64,000 nt of DNA from AC-32 sp963754265. Its GTDB lineage: Bacteria > Actinomycetota > Thermoleophilia > Gaiellales > Gaiellaceae. Below, one piece after another: positions 17,047-25,245 of this stretch (position 1 is the first letter of the stretch; each line of letters begins with the position of its first letter). A program made the position numbers and the translations under genes. Below the pieces are notes generated by a model. That model made no database searches and had not been told where the DNA came from. It was given only the letters and a program-made list of their open reading frames with translations. The stretch spans positions 49,628-113,627 of the forward strand of contig CAVWFB010000011.1 in NCBI GenBank assembly GCA_963754265.1. The letters are read 5' to 3'.

Positions 17047-19716
17047 ATGGCTGTGGCCAGGGATATCAGCGACGTTGCCGGCCTCGACCAGGCGCTTGCC
17101 GAGATCGTCGAGCAGGCCGCCCTGCTGACGGAGGCGGACGTCGTCGTGGCGCGACTCAGAAGCGACGGCGCGGGCTTGACCGCGCGCGCCGTGCACGCGT
17201 CTTCTGCAGCGCTGCAGGCCGAGCTCGAGGGGTCGCGGATCAGCGCCGATTCGCTTTCGGCGGACGGCGCGGACGACCTCGTGCAGCTGTCACGGTCGCT
17301 GCGTCTCGTCGCGGACAAGCTCGGCGCGACCGCCGTACTGCAGCTCCCGATCCGGGTCGGCGACACGCTGATCGGCTCGCTCGAGCTCATGCGCCGCCGA
17401 GGCGCCTTCGACGATCGGGAGCGTGCGCTTGCTCACACTGCGGCCGGCCAGGTCGCGCTGGCCCGCCGCGCCTTCGGCGAAGGAGCCGACTTGCGCGGAT
17501 CGCCGCCCGACCCGCTCGAGCTGGCAGGCGACGCGCTGGCGGCCGGTTCGGACGAGGCGCGGACTGCCGACCAGGTGGCGGCGCTCGCCGGCGAGGCCAC
17601 CGGTGCACAGGCCTGCCTCCTCTGGCGCTACGAGACCGAGGGGCCGGTGATGGTGGCGCTCTGGGGGCCGACAGTCACTGCGGCACCGGTGGTCGCACAC
17701 GACGCCCTTCGGCGGGCGCGCGCCTCGACCGATCCGATCTCGAGCGAGCGGCTCGAGGGCCGGCTCGGCGGCGGTTCGCTCGCCACCCTCCAGCTCGGCC
17801 AGCCTCCTCTCGGGGCGCTCCAGCTCGCCTTCGGGGCTGAGCGGGAGCCGGACGAAGCTCAGCTGGCGAGGCTCGGCACGTTCGCCGTCCGGGCCGCGCA
17901 CGCGCTCCGCGCGAGCGAGCGCAGGCGAACCCTCGCGGTCGAGCTCGTCCGCACCCGGGCGCTGCTCACCGTCGTCGGGCAGGCGATCGCGCAGCTCTCG
18001 CTGGCCCACACGCTCGAGACCGCGGTCGAGCGTGTGTGCGAGCTCTTCGGCGTCGACCGGTTGGCCGTCTACCTCGTCGAGCAGGAAGGAGGTGCGCTAG
18101 AGCCGGCGGCCGCACGCGGCCTCGCGGGACCGCACGTGCCCATCGGCCAGCGCTTGCTCGAGCTCGCGCTCGGGCCGGCCCGAGCGCACGGCATCCTGCA
18201 CGTCCCCGACACGGCGGCCGACCCGCGCCTGGCGGGCGTTCGCGACGCGCTCGAGGAGGTCGGGCTGGAGGCGGCGGTCGCCGTGCCGCTCCGAGCACGC
18301 GACGAGCTGGTCGGGCTGCTGGCCGTCTACCCCGAGCGTGGCCGCGACCTGACCGAGAACGAGGAGTCGCTGCTGCGCGCCCTCGGCGCTCAGCTCGCCG
18401 TCGCGGTGCAGAACGCGGCCCTGCACGAGAGGGCGGAGCGACTCGGCGCCGAGCGCAAGGAGGCGCTGGATGCCGAACGCGAGGCCGCCAAGCGCCTGCG
18501 CGCGCTGTACGAGATCTCCCGGGCGTTCGCGGAGAGCCTGTCGCTCGATGCGACGTTCGAGGCCGTCGCGAGGACGATCGTCGAGTCACTCGACGTCGAT
18601 GCGGCGGCGCTGCGCATGCCCGACGGGCGCGGCACCTCGCTCGTCCCGGTGGCGGTCCACGTGCGGGAGGACCGCCTGGCCGAGCCCCTGCGGGCGGTCC
18701 TGTCGCTGCCTCAGCCGCTCTCGCCGCTACTCACGAGCTTCTTCCGGAACGGCCAGGCGCGCGTCCTCGACCCGGAGAGCGCCGGTGCGCTTGGCCCGGC
18801 GCACGAGCCGCTCGTCCCCTTCCTCGAGAAGGGCTCGTCCGCCGCGATCATCCCGCTGACGACGCAAGCCGAGATCCTCGGCACGCTGACGCTCCTCTCG
18901 CTCGACTCGGATCGCCCGATCGCCGGGGACACGCTCGACGCCGCCGTCTCGGTCGCCGGCCAGGCCGCGCTGGCACTGGACAACGCACGCCTGTATCAGC
19001 AGCAAAAGGAGTTCGCGGACTCGATGCAGCGCTCGCTGCTCCCGCGCACGCGTCCGCAGCTGGCGGGGCTCGAGGTGGGCGACGTCTACGACTCCTCCGC
19101 CCGCGTCGACGTCGGCGGCGACGTCTACGACTTCCTCGAGCTCGCGGACGGGCGTCTGGCCGTCGTTCTCGGCGACGTCACCGGTCATGGCATCGATGCT
19201 GCGGCAGACATGGCGATGGCGAAGTTCGTCTTCCGCTCGCTTGCGCGGGAGCATTCGGAGCCCGCTGAGTTCCTCGCGGCGGCGAACGAGATCGTGCTCG
19301 AGGAGATCGAACCGGGGAAGTTCATCACGCTGCTCTACCTGACCGTCGACGCGCGGAAGGGGGAGCTCGCGTGCGCCAGCGCCGGCCATCCGCGGCCGAG
19401 GCTGCTCCGCCGGGGCGGTACGCCCGAGCCCCTTGACGTCGGCGGGCTGGCGCTCGGGATCGACGGCGGCCAGCACTACGAGGAGGCCCGTGTGCGGCTC
19501 GAGCCCGGGGACGCCGTCGCCCTCTTCACGGACGGGCTGGTCGAGGCGCGCCGTGACGGCGAGCTCTACGGCGAGCAGCGCCTCGACGACGCGCTTACGG
19601 CGAATGCGGGGCTCCCGGCGCAGGAGCTGGCAGACGCCCTGCTCGCCGATTGCCTCGCCTACGGCGGCGAGCTGGCGGACGACTGCGCGATCGTCGTGCT
19701 CAAGAAGCGCGGGTGA
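17047..19716 (+). CDS. Multi-GAF sensor with SpoIIE-type PP2C serine phosphatase domain
   Basis: An 889-residue soluble sensor-phosphatase. I see about four GAF-like domains (roughly residues 20-135, 165-290, 310-460 and 485-640). A short coiled linker and a SpoIIE/RsbU-type PP2C domain (about 660-889) follow, with the metal-binding motifs DVGGDVYDF, GDVTGHGIDAAAD, LFTDGLVEA and DDCAIVVL. Such proteins dephosphorylate anti-sigma-factor antagonists in the general stress response. No RsbW- or RsbV-like partner is nearby. The start has a ribosome site (AAGGGGGCAAGG). The next gene overlaps its stop (GTGA). Ligands of the GAF domains are unknown. Confidence 0.88.
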   Translation: MAVARDISDVAGLDQALAEIVEQAALLTEADVVVARLRSDGAGLTARAVHASSAALQAELEGSRISADSLSADGADDLVQLSRSLRLVADKLGATAVLQLPIRVGDTLIGSLELMRRRGAFDDRERALAHTAAGQVALARRAFGEGADLRGSPPDPLELAGDALAAGSDEARTADQVAALAGEATGAQACLLWRYETEGPVMVALWGPTVTAAPVVAHDALRRARASTDPISSERLEGRLGGGSLATLQLGQPPLGALQLAFGAEREPDEAQLARLGTFAVRAAHALRASERRRTLAVELVRTRALLTVVGQAIAQLSLAHTLETAVERVCELFGVDRLAVYLVEQEGGALEPAAARGLAGPHVPIGQRLLELALGPARAHGILHVPDTAADPRLAGVRDALEEVGLEAAVAVPLRARDELVGLLAVYPERGRDLTENEESLLRALGAQLAVAVQNAALHERAERLGAERKEALDAEREAAKRLRALYEISRAFAESLSLDATFEAVARTIVESLDVDAAALRMPDGRGTSLVPVAVHVREDRLAEPLRAVLSLPQPLSPLLTSFFRNGQARVLDPESAGALGPAHEPLVPFLEKGSSAAIIPLTTQAEILGTLTLLSLDSDRPIAGDTLDAAVSVAGQAALALDNARLYQQQKEFADSMQRSLLPRTRPQLAGLEVGDVYDSSARVDVGGDVYDFLELADGRLAVVLGDVTGHGIDAAADMAMAKFVFRSLAREHSEPAEFLAAANEIVLEEIEPGKFITLLYLTVDARKGELACASAGHPRPRLLRRGGTPEPLDVGGLALGIDGGQHYEEARVRLEPGDAVALFTDGLVEARRDGELYGEQRLDDALTANAGLPAQELADALLADCLAYGGELADDCAIVVLKKRG

Positions 19717-20417
19717 TCGACCTCCACCGGCGCGACGGCCGGATGCTGCGGATCGGTCATCGCGGCGCGGCCGCGCTCGCGCCGGAGAACACGATCGAGT
19801 CGCTGCGCCTCGCGCTCGAGCTCGGCTGCGATCTCGTCGAGTTCGACGTGCACGACGTCGACGGCACGCTCGTGCTCGTCCATGACCCGCCGACCGGGCC
19901 TGTCTCGGGACTGCCGACCTTGGACGAGGCACTCGAGTTCCTCGCCGAGACGGATTCGGGCGTGCACCTCGATCTGAAGGCCCGCGGCGCGGAGGAGGCT
20001 GTCGCGGATGCCCTTCGCCGGCACGGGCTCGTCGGGCGCACCGTGATCAGCTCGTTCCGTCGGGAGACGCTGCGCGCGCTCGCGGCGACCGAACCGGGGC
20101 TGCGACTGGGCCTGACCTACCCCGAGGATCGGCGTGGGCTCTCCCAGCGGCGGGTGACGGCGCCTCTCGCAGGCGCGGGCCTGGCGCTGCTCAGAGCCGC
20201 GCTTCCGCCTCGGGTGTCAGGCCTGCTCCGGCGGGCCGGCGCGAGCGCCGCGATGCTGCATTTCTCCGTGGCCACCAGATCGGTGATCACCCGCTGCCAT
20301 GCGCAGGGAGTGCCCGTGCTCGTGTGGACGGTGGACGACCGTGCCCAGGTGCCCCGGCTCGACGCGCTGGGCGTCGACGGCGTAATCACGAACGATCCGC
20401 GGATCTTCCGAGGCTAG
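19713..20417 (+). CDS. Glycerophosphodiester phosphodiesterase
   Basis: GDPD-family TIM-barrel enzyme that cleaves glycerophosphodiesters to glycerol-3-phosphate and an alcohol. The 234-residue protein has IGHRGAAALAPENTIESL with the catalytic His and Glu, the metal-binding DLVEFDVHD, HDPPTG with the second catalytic His, and the C-terminal VLVWTVDD with GVDGVITNDP. GTG 19713 overlaps the phosphatase stop as GTGA. There is no signal peptide, so it is cytoplasmic. UgpQ-like in size, but no glycerophosphodiester transporter is adjacent. Confidence 0.9.
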   Translation: MIDLHRRDGRMLRIGHRGAAALAPENTIESLRLALELGCDLVEFDVHDVDGTLVLVHDPPTGPVSGLPTLDEALEFLAETDSGVHLDLKARGAEEAVADALRRHGLVGRTVISSFRRETLRALAATEPGLRLGLTYPEDRRGLSQRRVTAPLAGAGLALLRAALPPRVSGLLRRAGASAAMLHFSVATRSVITRCHAQGVPVLVWTVDDRAQVPRLDALGVDGVITNDPRIFRG

Positions 20418-20430
20418 ACTTCTCGACGCG

Positions 20431-21432
20431 ATGAGGAGGATCGGTCTCGCGCTGCTCTTCGTGCTCGGACTCGGCGCTGCCGGCGGGCTTTCCGCCGGCG
20501 TGGTCGCAGCCACGGGAACGACGACGGGAACGACGACGGGGACGACCACGACCGCTCCGCCGCAGACGATCGCGCCCGGCGTGACGATCGGCGGCGTGGA
20601 CGTCGGCGACCTGACCTCGGCCGACGCGCTCGCCAAGGTCAACGCGAGCTTCTCGGAGCCTCTCGTACTCATCGCGCCTCGCTCCCGACTGGTCGTGACG
20701 CCCAAGCGGCTCGGGGCAGTCGCCCAGGTCCGCCCGGCCGTGGCGCGGGCGCTCACCGCGGCGGCGGGCACCGCGATCAAGCTGCGGGTGAAGCTCAATC
20801 GCGCGCGAACGGTGAGCTACCTGGCCGTCGTCGCGCGCAGGTTCGACCGCACGCCGAAGGACGCAGAGCTCGCGCTCAGGCATCTTCGTCCGTGGGTGAG
20901 CAAGGATCGCGCGGGCCGCGTGCTGCGCCGGGAGCGGGCGATGGCAGCCATCTTCACGGCCATCGCGGCAAACGAACGCCAACCCCTGCGGCTGGAGTTC
21001 CGCGAGCTGAAGCCCGCTGTGACGCGCTCGGCGATCGGGCCCGTGATCGTGATCTACCGGGGCTCGAACCGCCTCTACCTCTACGAGGGAGCGCTCTTCC
21101 GGCGCGTCTTCGGCGTCGCAACCGGCCAGTCGATCTACCCGACCCCGCTCGGCCGCTGGTCGATCGTGGTCAAGTGGCGCAACCCGTGGTGGTATCCGCC
21201 GAACTCGTCGTGGGCGAAGGGAGAGAAGCCGATCCCACCCGGGCCGGGAAACCCGCTCGGGACGCGCTGGATGGGCCTCTCGGCCTCCGGCGTGGGCATC
21301 CATGGCACGCCGGACGACGCCTCGATCGGCTACTCGGCGTCTCACGGCTGCATCCGCATGCACATCAGCGACGCCGAGTGGCTCTTCAACCACGTGAACA
21401 TCGGCACGACGGTCTTCGTCGTCTCGGCGTGA
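20431..21432 (+). CDS. L,D-transpeptidase (YkuD domain), secreted
   Basis: Peptidoglycan cross-linking enzyme of the YkuD type. It has an N-terminal signal or anchor helix (residues 4-27), a Thr/Gly linker built from a repeated 12-base unit (20514-20549), a region resembling the YoaR/peptidoglycan-binding fold (about 45-180), and a C-terminal catalytic domain with GIHGTPDD and the nucleophile motif SHGCIRM. It acts outside the membrane and makes 3-3 cross-links or anchors proteins. ATG 20431 has TAGACT (20415-20420) ten bases upstream, although that TAG is also the stop of the preceding gene. The cytochrome-maturation genes follow within two bases. Confidence 0.9.
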   Translation: MRRIGLALLFVLGLGAAGGLSAGVVAATGTTTGTTTGTTTTAPPQTIAPGVTIGGVDVGDLTSADALAKVNASFSEPLVLIAPRSRLVVTPKRLGAVAQVRPAVARALTAAAGTAIKLRVKLNRARTVSYLAVVARRFDRTPKDAELALRHLRPWVSKDRAGRVLRRERAMAAIFTAIAANERQPLRLEFRELKPAVTRSAIGPVIVIYRGSNRLYLYEGALFRRVFGVATGQSIYPTPLGRWSIVVKWRNPWWYPPNSSWAKGEKPIPPGPGNPLGTRWMGLSASGVGIHGTPDDASIGYSASHGCIRMHISDAEWLFNHVNIGTTVFVVSA

Positions 21433-21433
21433 C

Positions 21434-21961
21434 GTGACCTCGCGACTCAAGCTCGGCGCGCAGGCAGTCGCAGTCGCGCTCGTGCTCGGGTTGTTCGCGC
21501 TCCTGATCTGGAAGGTGGCGCAGGGATCCCACAAGGAGGCCGCGCCCGGCAAGCCCGCGCCCGACTTCACGCTGAGCCGCATCGGAGGGCCCGGCGACCT
21601 GCAGCTGTCGTCTCTTCGCGGGAAGGCGGTCGTGCTCAACTTCTGGGCCTCGTGGTGCTCGCCGTGCAAGCGCGAGGCGCCCGCGCTCCAGGCTGTCTCG
21701 AAGACCTGGGGCAAGCGCGTCGTGGTGCTCGGGGTGGACGTGAACGACTTCCAGGGCGACGCGCGCGGGTTCATGCGCAAGTACGGGCTGACGTACCCGG
21801 TCGTGCACGACAACAAGAATGTGACCACGCCGAAGTACGGTCTCACGGGCCTGCCCGAGACGTTCTTCCTCGATCGTCGCGGTCGGATCGTCGAGCACGT
21901 GCCGGGCGAGGTGCGGGCGGCAGATCTCAACAGCGGCGTCGAGAGGGCGTTACGCGCGTGA
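21434..21961 (+). CDS. Membrane-anchored thioredoxin-like protein (TlpA/ResA/CcmG type)
   Basis: A 175-residue thiol-disulfide oxidoreductase anchored by one N-terminal helix (residues 8-28), with a thioredoxin-like domain carrying the redox motif WASWCSPCKREAP and the cis-Pro in GLPETFFLDRRG. It should reduce disulfides outside the membrane, probably in apocytochrome c before haem attachment, because a CcmH-like gene and ccdA follow directly and overlap. GTG 21434 is close after the L,D-transpeptidase stop. CcmG, ResA and TlpA cannot be told apart here. Confidence 0.88.
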   Translation: MTSRLKLGAQAVAVALVLGLFALLIWKVAQGSHKEAAPGKPAPDFTLSRIGGPGDLQLSSLRGKAVVLNFWASWCSPCKREAPALQAVSKTWGKRVVVLGVDVNDFQGDARGFMRKYGLTYPVVHDNKNVTTPKYGLTGLPETFFLDRRGRIVEHVPGEVRAADLNSGVERALRA

Positions 21962-22425
21962 GGCTCGCCGCGCTCGTCCTGGCGGCGCTGCTGCTGGCCG
22001 CTCCGGCGGCGGCGAGCGAGCGTCATCCCAGTCAGGGCGAGCTCGAGAGCCAGCTGATGTGCCCGATCTGCGCGGGCGAGACCCTCGCCCAGTCCGACTC
22101 GCCCGCGGCGCAGCGGATCAAGGCCTACATCGCGCGTCGGATCGCCGCCGGGGCCACACGGAGCCAGATCAAGGACGAGCTCGTTGCGCAGTGGGGCCAG
22201 CGCATCCTCGCCGCTCCTCCGCGGCACGGCTTCAACCTCCTGGCGTGGGCCTTGCCGCTCGTGGGACTCGTGGGCGCCGCGGGCATCATGGGGCTCCTGG
22301 CCTGGCGCTGGACCCGGGTCCGCGAGCCGGCGCCCGTACCGCGGCAATGGGCGCTCGACGGGCACCCGCTCGAGCCGGAGGAGGAACGCCGGCTCGACGA
22401 GGAACTCCGACGCTTCGATGCTTGA
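21958..22425 (+). CDS. ccmH: CcmH-like cytochrome c biogenesis protein
   Basis: A 155-residue CcmH/CycL-type thiol protein. It has a signal peptide (residues 1-19), then the redox motif in LMCPICAGETLAQSDSPAAQ (family form LRCxxCxxxxxxxSxxxxA), the helical bundle ending in LVAQWGQRIL, a membrane helix (LLAWALPLVGLVGAAGIMGLLAW) and a short acidic cytoplasmic tail. In System I it receives electrons from CcmG to keep apocytochrome c reduced. GTG overlaps the upstream stop (GTGA). CcmF, the usual ligase partner, is not in the window. Confidence 0.87.
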   Translation: MRLAALVLAALLLAAPAAASERHPSQGELESQLMCPICAGETLAQSDSPAAQRIKAYIARRIAAGATRSQIKDELVAQWGQRILAAPPRHGFNLLAWALPLVGLVGAAGIMGLLAWRWTRVREPAPVPRQWALDGHPLEPEEERRLDEELRRFDA

Positions 22426-23128
22426 ACGAACAGGCGTAGCGTTCCTCGCCGGCGTCGTCTCCATCGCCTTCCCGTGCGTGCTCCCGCTCGTCCCCGGTTA
22501 CCTCTCCGCGATCTCGGCAGTGGAGGTCGATCGTCTCGGCGAGCGGGGAGTGGCCCGGCGAATTGCCGTCGCGAGCATCCCCTTCGCGGTCGGGTTCACC
22601 GTCGTCTTCGTCGTGCTCGGCGCCGCGGCGGCAGCGCTCGGAGGCTGGGTCGACCAGGAAACCCGAAGCAAGCTGGCCGGCTTCGTGCTCGTGGTTCTGG
22701 GCCTGGCGCTCGCGGGGCTGCTGCCCTGGCCGGAGCGAATGCTGGCACCCGGCACGATTGGTCGCGCGCGTGCGAGCGGCTCGCGGGCGCTCCTCGGCGC
22801 TGCGTTCGCGGTCTGCGCGGCCCCGTGCGTAGGCGTCGTCCTCGCCTCGATCCTCGTGCTCGCGGCCGACTCCCGCACCGTGGTGCGCGGGTGCGTGCTT
22901 CTCGCCGCCTACTCGCTCGGGATCACCGTCGCCTTCGTCCTGATCGGGATCGCCTTCGGCAAGGCGATGACCGCCTTCCGCTGGGTGCGGGATCACTACA
23001 CCTGGATCCGCGTCGCGAGCGGCCTCACGCTCGTGGTGCTCGGCCTTCTGCTCTTCTTCAACCGCGACTGGTGGCTGAACGTGCTCATGAACCGCGCCCT
23101 GAGCGCGATCGGGCTCGACCAGCTCTAG
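22418..23128 (+). CDS. ccdA: Cytochrome c biogenesis protein CcdA
   Basis: Six-helix membrane protein (236 residues) that carries electrons from cytoplasmic thioredoxin to outer thiol proteins. The two reactive cysteines lie in helices 1 and 4 (IAFPCVLPLVPGY and CAAPCVGVV). ATG 22418 overlaps the end of ccmH by 8 bp, so TlpA-like, ccmH and ccdA form one translationally coupled unit. Together they make a complete thiol-reduction relay, with CcdA as electron source. A short hairpin follows the stop. Confidence 0.92.
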   Translation: MLERTGVAFLAGVVSIAFPCVLPLVPGYLSAISAVEVDRLGERGVARRIAVASIPFAVGFTVVFVVLGAAAAALGGWVDQETRSKLAGFVLVVLGLALAGLLPWPERMLAPGTIGRARASGSRALLGAAFAVCAAPCVGVVLASILVLAADSRTVVRGCVLLAAYSLGITVAFVLIGIAFGKAMTAFRWVRDHYTWIRVASGLTLVVLGLLLFFNRDWWLNVLMNRALSAIGLDQL

Positions 23129-23130
23129 CA

Positions 23131-23146
23131 GGAGGGCAAGCCCTTC
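23131..23146. terminator. Short hairpin between convergent genes
   Basis: GGAGGG (23131-23136) and CCCTTC (23141-23146) pair around a CAAG tetraloop (6 bp with one G-T). It lies three bases after the ccdA stop and at the end of the convergent DUF309 gene, so it may serve both directions. There is no T-run. Confidence 0.35.
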
Positions 23147-23472
23147 TAAAGCTTCGGCGGCGGCAGCTCGAGCGACCCCGAGGCGACGATCCGCGCCGCC
23201 TCGTCCACCTGCGCGAGCACGGAGCCGACGTCCACGCCTCGGTGCTCGGGAGCGAACGCGGCCAGTCGCCGGGACGCCTTCTCGAGCTGCCGCTCGCAGC
23301 CGACGCGGTTGCCGCGCCCGGCCTGATACCAGGCGACGGTCACGTGGACGAGCCCCTGGTAGAAGTCGCGCTCCTCCGGCTCGGCCGCCCGCCAAGCGTC
23401 CTCGAGCTCCTCGTGGGCGGCGAAGAACTCTCCGCTCCGGATCAGGTCGAGGCCGGTGTCGAGCTTGGTCAT
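23146..23472 (-). CDS. DUF309 family protein
   Basis: Small all-alpha protein (108 residues) of the DUF309 family. Visible are the family signature GEFFAAHEELEDAWR, DFYQGLVHVTVAWYQAGRGN and the RRLAAFAPEH region. The His and Glu in AHEELE are the conserved polar residues of the family, whose function is unknown. ATG 23472 is preceded by TAGGCT (23481-23486 on this strand) with eight bases between. It is divergent from the receiver-like gene at 23512, and the two share a 39-bp promoter region. Confidence 0.85.
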   Translation of the reverse strand: MTKLDTGLDLIRSGEFFAAHEELEDAWRAAEPEERDFYQGLVHVTVAWYQAGRGNRVGCERQLEKASRRLAAFAPEHRGVDVGSVLAQVDEAARIVASGSLELPPPKL

Positions 23473-23511
23473 GCCGTTGGAGCCTAGGCCCGACAATGGT
23501 ACGTTTGCCAC
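23473..23511. promoter_or_regulatory. Divergent leaderless promoters (DUF309 / receiver-like)
   Basis: The 39-bp gap holds TAGGCT on the minus strand (23486-23481, eight bases before the DUF309 ATG) and TACGTT on the plus strand (23500-23505, six bases before GTG 23512). Neither gene has a ribosome site. Confidence 0.45.
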
Positions 23512-23826
23512 GTGGCGACGATCCTGCTGGTGGGGGTCGACCTCTTCTTCCGCGGCAAGCTGGAGGGGCTGTTGCCGGGGCACCACCTCGTGACGGTGGA
23601 CAGCGTCGACCCGCCGGACTGCGTCATCACCGACATCGCCCGTGTCGATCCGGACGAAGTCGCCGACGCCTATCCGGAGGTTCCGATCCTCGGTTTCGCC
23701 AACCACACCGACACGGCCGGGCTGCGACGCGCCCACGCCGCCGGGTTCGATCAGGTGGTCGTGAAGGCTGCCCTGGACGAGCGTGCGAACGAGCTCGTCG
23801 AGGAGCTGACCGCGTCACTAGACTGA
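23512..23826 (+). CDS. Degenerate CheY-like receiver domain protein
   Basis: A 104-residue single-domain protein with the shape of a response-regulator receiver: beta-strand TILLVGVD, an Asp at the usual phospho-acceptor place (DCVITDIARVD), and the conserved Lys region VVVKAAL at the end. The normal acidic pair at the first strand (DD) is missing (VGVDLFF), so phosphorylation is doubtful. There is no output domain. It lies just upstream of the ferredoxin gene on the same strand. Confidence 0.65.
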   Translation: MATILLVGVDLFFRGKLEGLLPGHHLVTVDSVDPPDCVITDIARVDPDEVADAYPEVPILGFANHTDTAGLRRAHAAGFDQVVVKAALDERANELVEELTASLD

Positions 23827-23832
23827 CTCGTC

Positions 23833-24138
23833 GTGACATACATCATCGCCGAGCCCTGTATCGACATCAAAGACCTCTCGTGCGTCGACGTCTGCCCGGT
23901 CGACTGCATCCACGAGTTCGAGCGGATCCTCATCATCGACCCCGAGGAGTGCATCGACTGCGGCGCCTGCGAGCCGGAGTGCCCGGTCGAGGCGATCTTC
24001 CCCGAGGACGCGCTCCCACAGAAATGGGAGCCGTTCGTGAAGATCAACTACGCCTTCGGTGAGGGCGCGGACGTGATCAACAAGCTCACGGACGAGTACG
24101 CCACGGAGCACAACGTCCAGAACGAGCCATTGGAGTAA
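23833..24138 (+). CDS. fdxA: Seven-iron ferredoxin (FdxA type)
   Basis: Small electron carrier with one 3Fe-4S and one 4Fe-4S cluster, 101 residues. The start MTYIIAEPCIDIKDLSCVDV and VCPVDC hold ligands of the first cluster, and EECIDCGACEPECPVEAI those of the second. It matches the mycobacterial and streptomycete FdxA pattern, including the acidic C-terminal extension. Such ferredoxins serve cytochromes P450 and low-redox enzymes. GTG 23833 has TAGACT (23819-23824) eight bases upstream and no ribosome site, so it is likely leaderless. Confidence 0.93.
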   Translation: MTYIIAEPCIDIKDLSCVDVCPVDCIHEFERILIIDPEECIDCGACEPECPVEAIFPEDALPQKWEPFVKINYAFGEGADVINKLTDEYATEHNVQNEPLE

Positions 24139-24158
24139 AAACGCGCGCACTGGGCACC

Positions 24159-24185
24159 CCCTCCCTCGAATCCGACCGAGGAGGG
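24159..24185 (+). promoter_or_regulatory. Hairpin that covers the ribosome site of the next gene
   Basis: CCCTCCCTCG (24159-24168) can pair with CGAGGAGGG (24177-24185) over 9 bp with one bulged C (24163) and an 8-nt loop. The 3' arm is the Shine-Dalgarno sequence (GGAGGG) of ATG 24191, so this is a plausible translational switch or thermometer. Confidence 0.45.
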
Positions 24186-24190
24186 ATCGA

Positions 24191-24526
24191 ATGCCTCAGC
24201 AAGCCTGGAACGCAAAGCGCGAGCGGCAGTACGAGCACATCAAGGAGAGCGAGCGCAAGCAGGGGCGCTCGACCAAGCGCGCCAAGGAGATCGCGGCTCG
24301 AACCGTCAACAAGGAGCGGGCGCGCAGCGGTGAGGCCGAGGAGTCGTCTCGGACGTCACGGCGGGACATGTCCTCGAGCCGCCGCGGCGGCCTGCGCTCC
24401 GGTACCAACCGGCCTCGAGGCCGCACCAAGGAGCAGCTCTACAACGAGGCCAAGCGGATGAACATCCGGGGCCGCTCGAGGATGAACAAGCAGCAGCTCC
24501 AGCGCGCGGTCGACGGCAGGAAGTAG
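24191..24526 (+). CDS. Basic protein with Rho-N-like C-terminal motif
   Basis: A 111-residue, very basic protein. The N-terminal half (KRERQYEHIKESERKQGRS and RAKEIAARTVNKERAR) is a charged helix seen in actinobacterial proteins often labelled plasmid stabilisation, a label I would not trust. The C-terminal part (residues 79-108: RTKEQLYNEAKRMNIRGRS, then MNKQQLQRAV) matches the Rho N-terminal/SAP-like helical motif that binds nucleic acid. It probably binds DNA or RNA. It has a strong ribosome site inside a possible hairpin. Confidence 0.75.
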   Translation: MPQQAWNAKRERQYEHIKESERKQGRSTKRAKEIAARTVNKERARSGEAEESSRTSRRDMSSSRRGGLRSGTNRPRGRTKEQLYNEAKRMNIRGRSRMNKQQLQRAVDGRK

Positions 24527-24546
24527 TGGCTGGCTATTCTCCCGGC

Positions 24547-25245
24547 GTGAGGCCGGACACACTCGACCACGTCGCCCTCTGGGTGGCCGAGCGAGACCGA
24601 ATCGCGGGCTTCGTCACCGAGCGGCTCGGGATGCACGTCGTCGACCGCACCGACGCGTTCACGCTCGTAGGCTCGGACGCACGACGGGGCAAGCTGACGC
24701 TCTTCGGAGCCGAGGGGCCGCGGGAACAGGGAGCGCTCAAGCACGTCGCACTGCGGGTCTCGAACCTCGACGACGCGCTCGCCGAGCTCGACGGCACGAA
24801 GGTCGAGCGGCCGCGCGCGGGTGAGGTGTACTTCGACGTCGCCGAGGGCTTGCGCCTGGGCCTCGTCGAGGCGCCGACCGAGGTCGAGTACGACCTGGAT
24901 CACGTCGCGCTCTGGTCGCGCTCGCCCAAGGAGACCGCCGACGAGTACGCGCGCCTCGGCTTCGAGCCCGCTGCTCAGGGCCCCGCCGGCGCGCCGCGTG
25001 TCGAGGCCGGCGGTGCGTTCGTCGAGTTCCACCAGGGCGAGCCCGGAGATCCGGAGAAGCCGCTCCTGAACCACCTGGCGGTCAAGGTCGACTCGGCGGA
25101 CGAGCACATCGCCGAGGCCCGCGAGCTCGGGCTCGAGATCGCCGACATCGTGGACGCGGCGAACACCTACGCCGTCTTCGTCTGGGGCCCGGAGCGCGTC
25201 AAGGTCGAGTACGTCGAGCACAAGCCTGAGTTCTCGCTGACCTAG
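24547..25245 (+). CDS. Two-domain VOC (glyoxalase/dioxygenase fold) protein
   Basis: Two tandem vicinal-oxygen-chelate modules, starting at TLDHVALWVAERDRIAGF and YDLDHVALWSRSPKETA. Metal-ligand-like residues are seen (DHVALW His in each half, KHVALRV, NHLAVKV, Glu in KVEYVEH). The fold covers glyoxalases, extradiol dioxygenases and resistance proteins, and the substrate is unknown. A longer start, GTG 24526, overlaps the previous stop. GTG 24547 is better because TATTCT (24535-24540) lies six bases before it and homology begins right after. The flavoprotein gene follows with no gap. Confidence 0.82.
   Translation: MRPDTLDHVALWVAERDRIAGFVTERLGMHVVDRTDAFTLVGSDARRGKLTLFGAEGPREQGALKHVALRVSNLDDALAELDGTKVERPRAGEVYFDVAEGLRLGLVEAPTEVEYDLDHVALWSRSPKETADEYARLGFEPAAQGPAGAPRVEAGGAFVEFHQGEPGDPEKPLLNHLAVKVDSADEHIAEARELGLEIADIVDAANTYAVFVWGPERVKVEYVEHKPEFSLT

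Noticed and set aside
16732..17196. Upstream extension of the minus-strand four-helix membrane protein
   Set aside because: The long frame runs through the 75-residue membrane gene and the divergent promoter. Composition there is Arg/Ala/Gly-rich, as in out-of-frame GC-rich sequence.
20514..20553. Tandem GGGAACGACGAC-type repeat as a regulatory element or CRISPR-like repeat
   Set aside because: It is a short in-frame repeat that codes a Thr/Gly linker in the L,D-transpeptidase.
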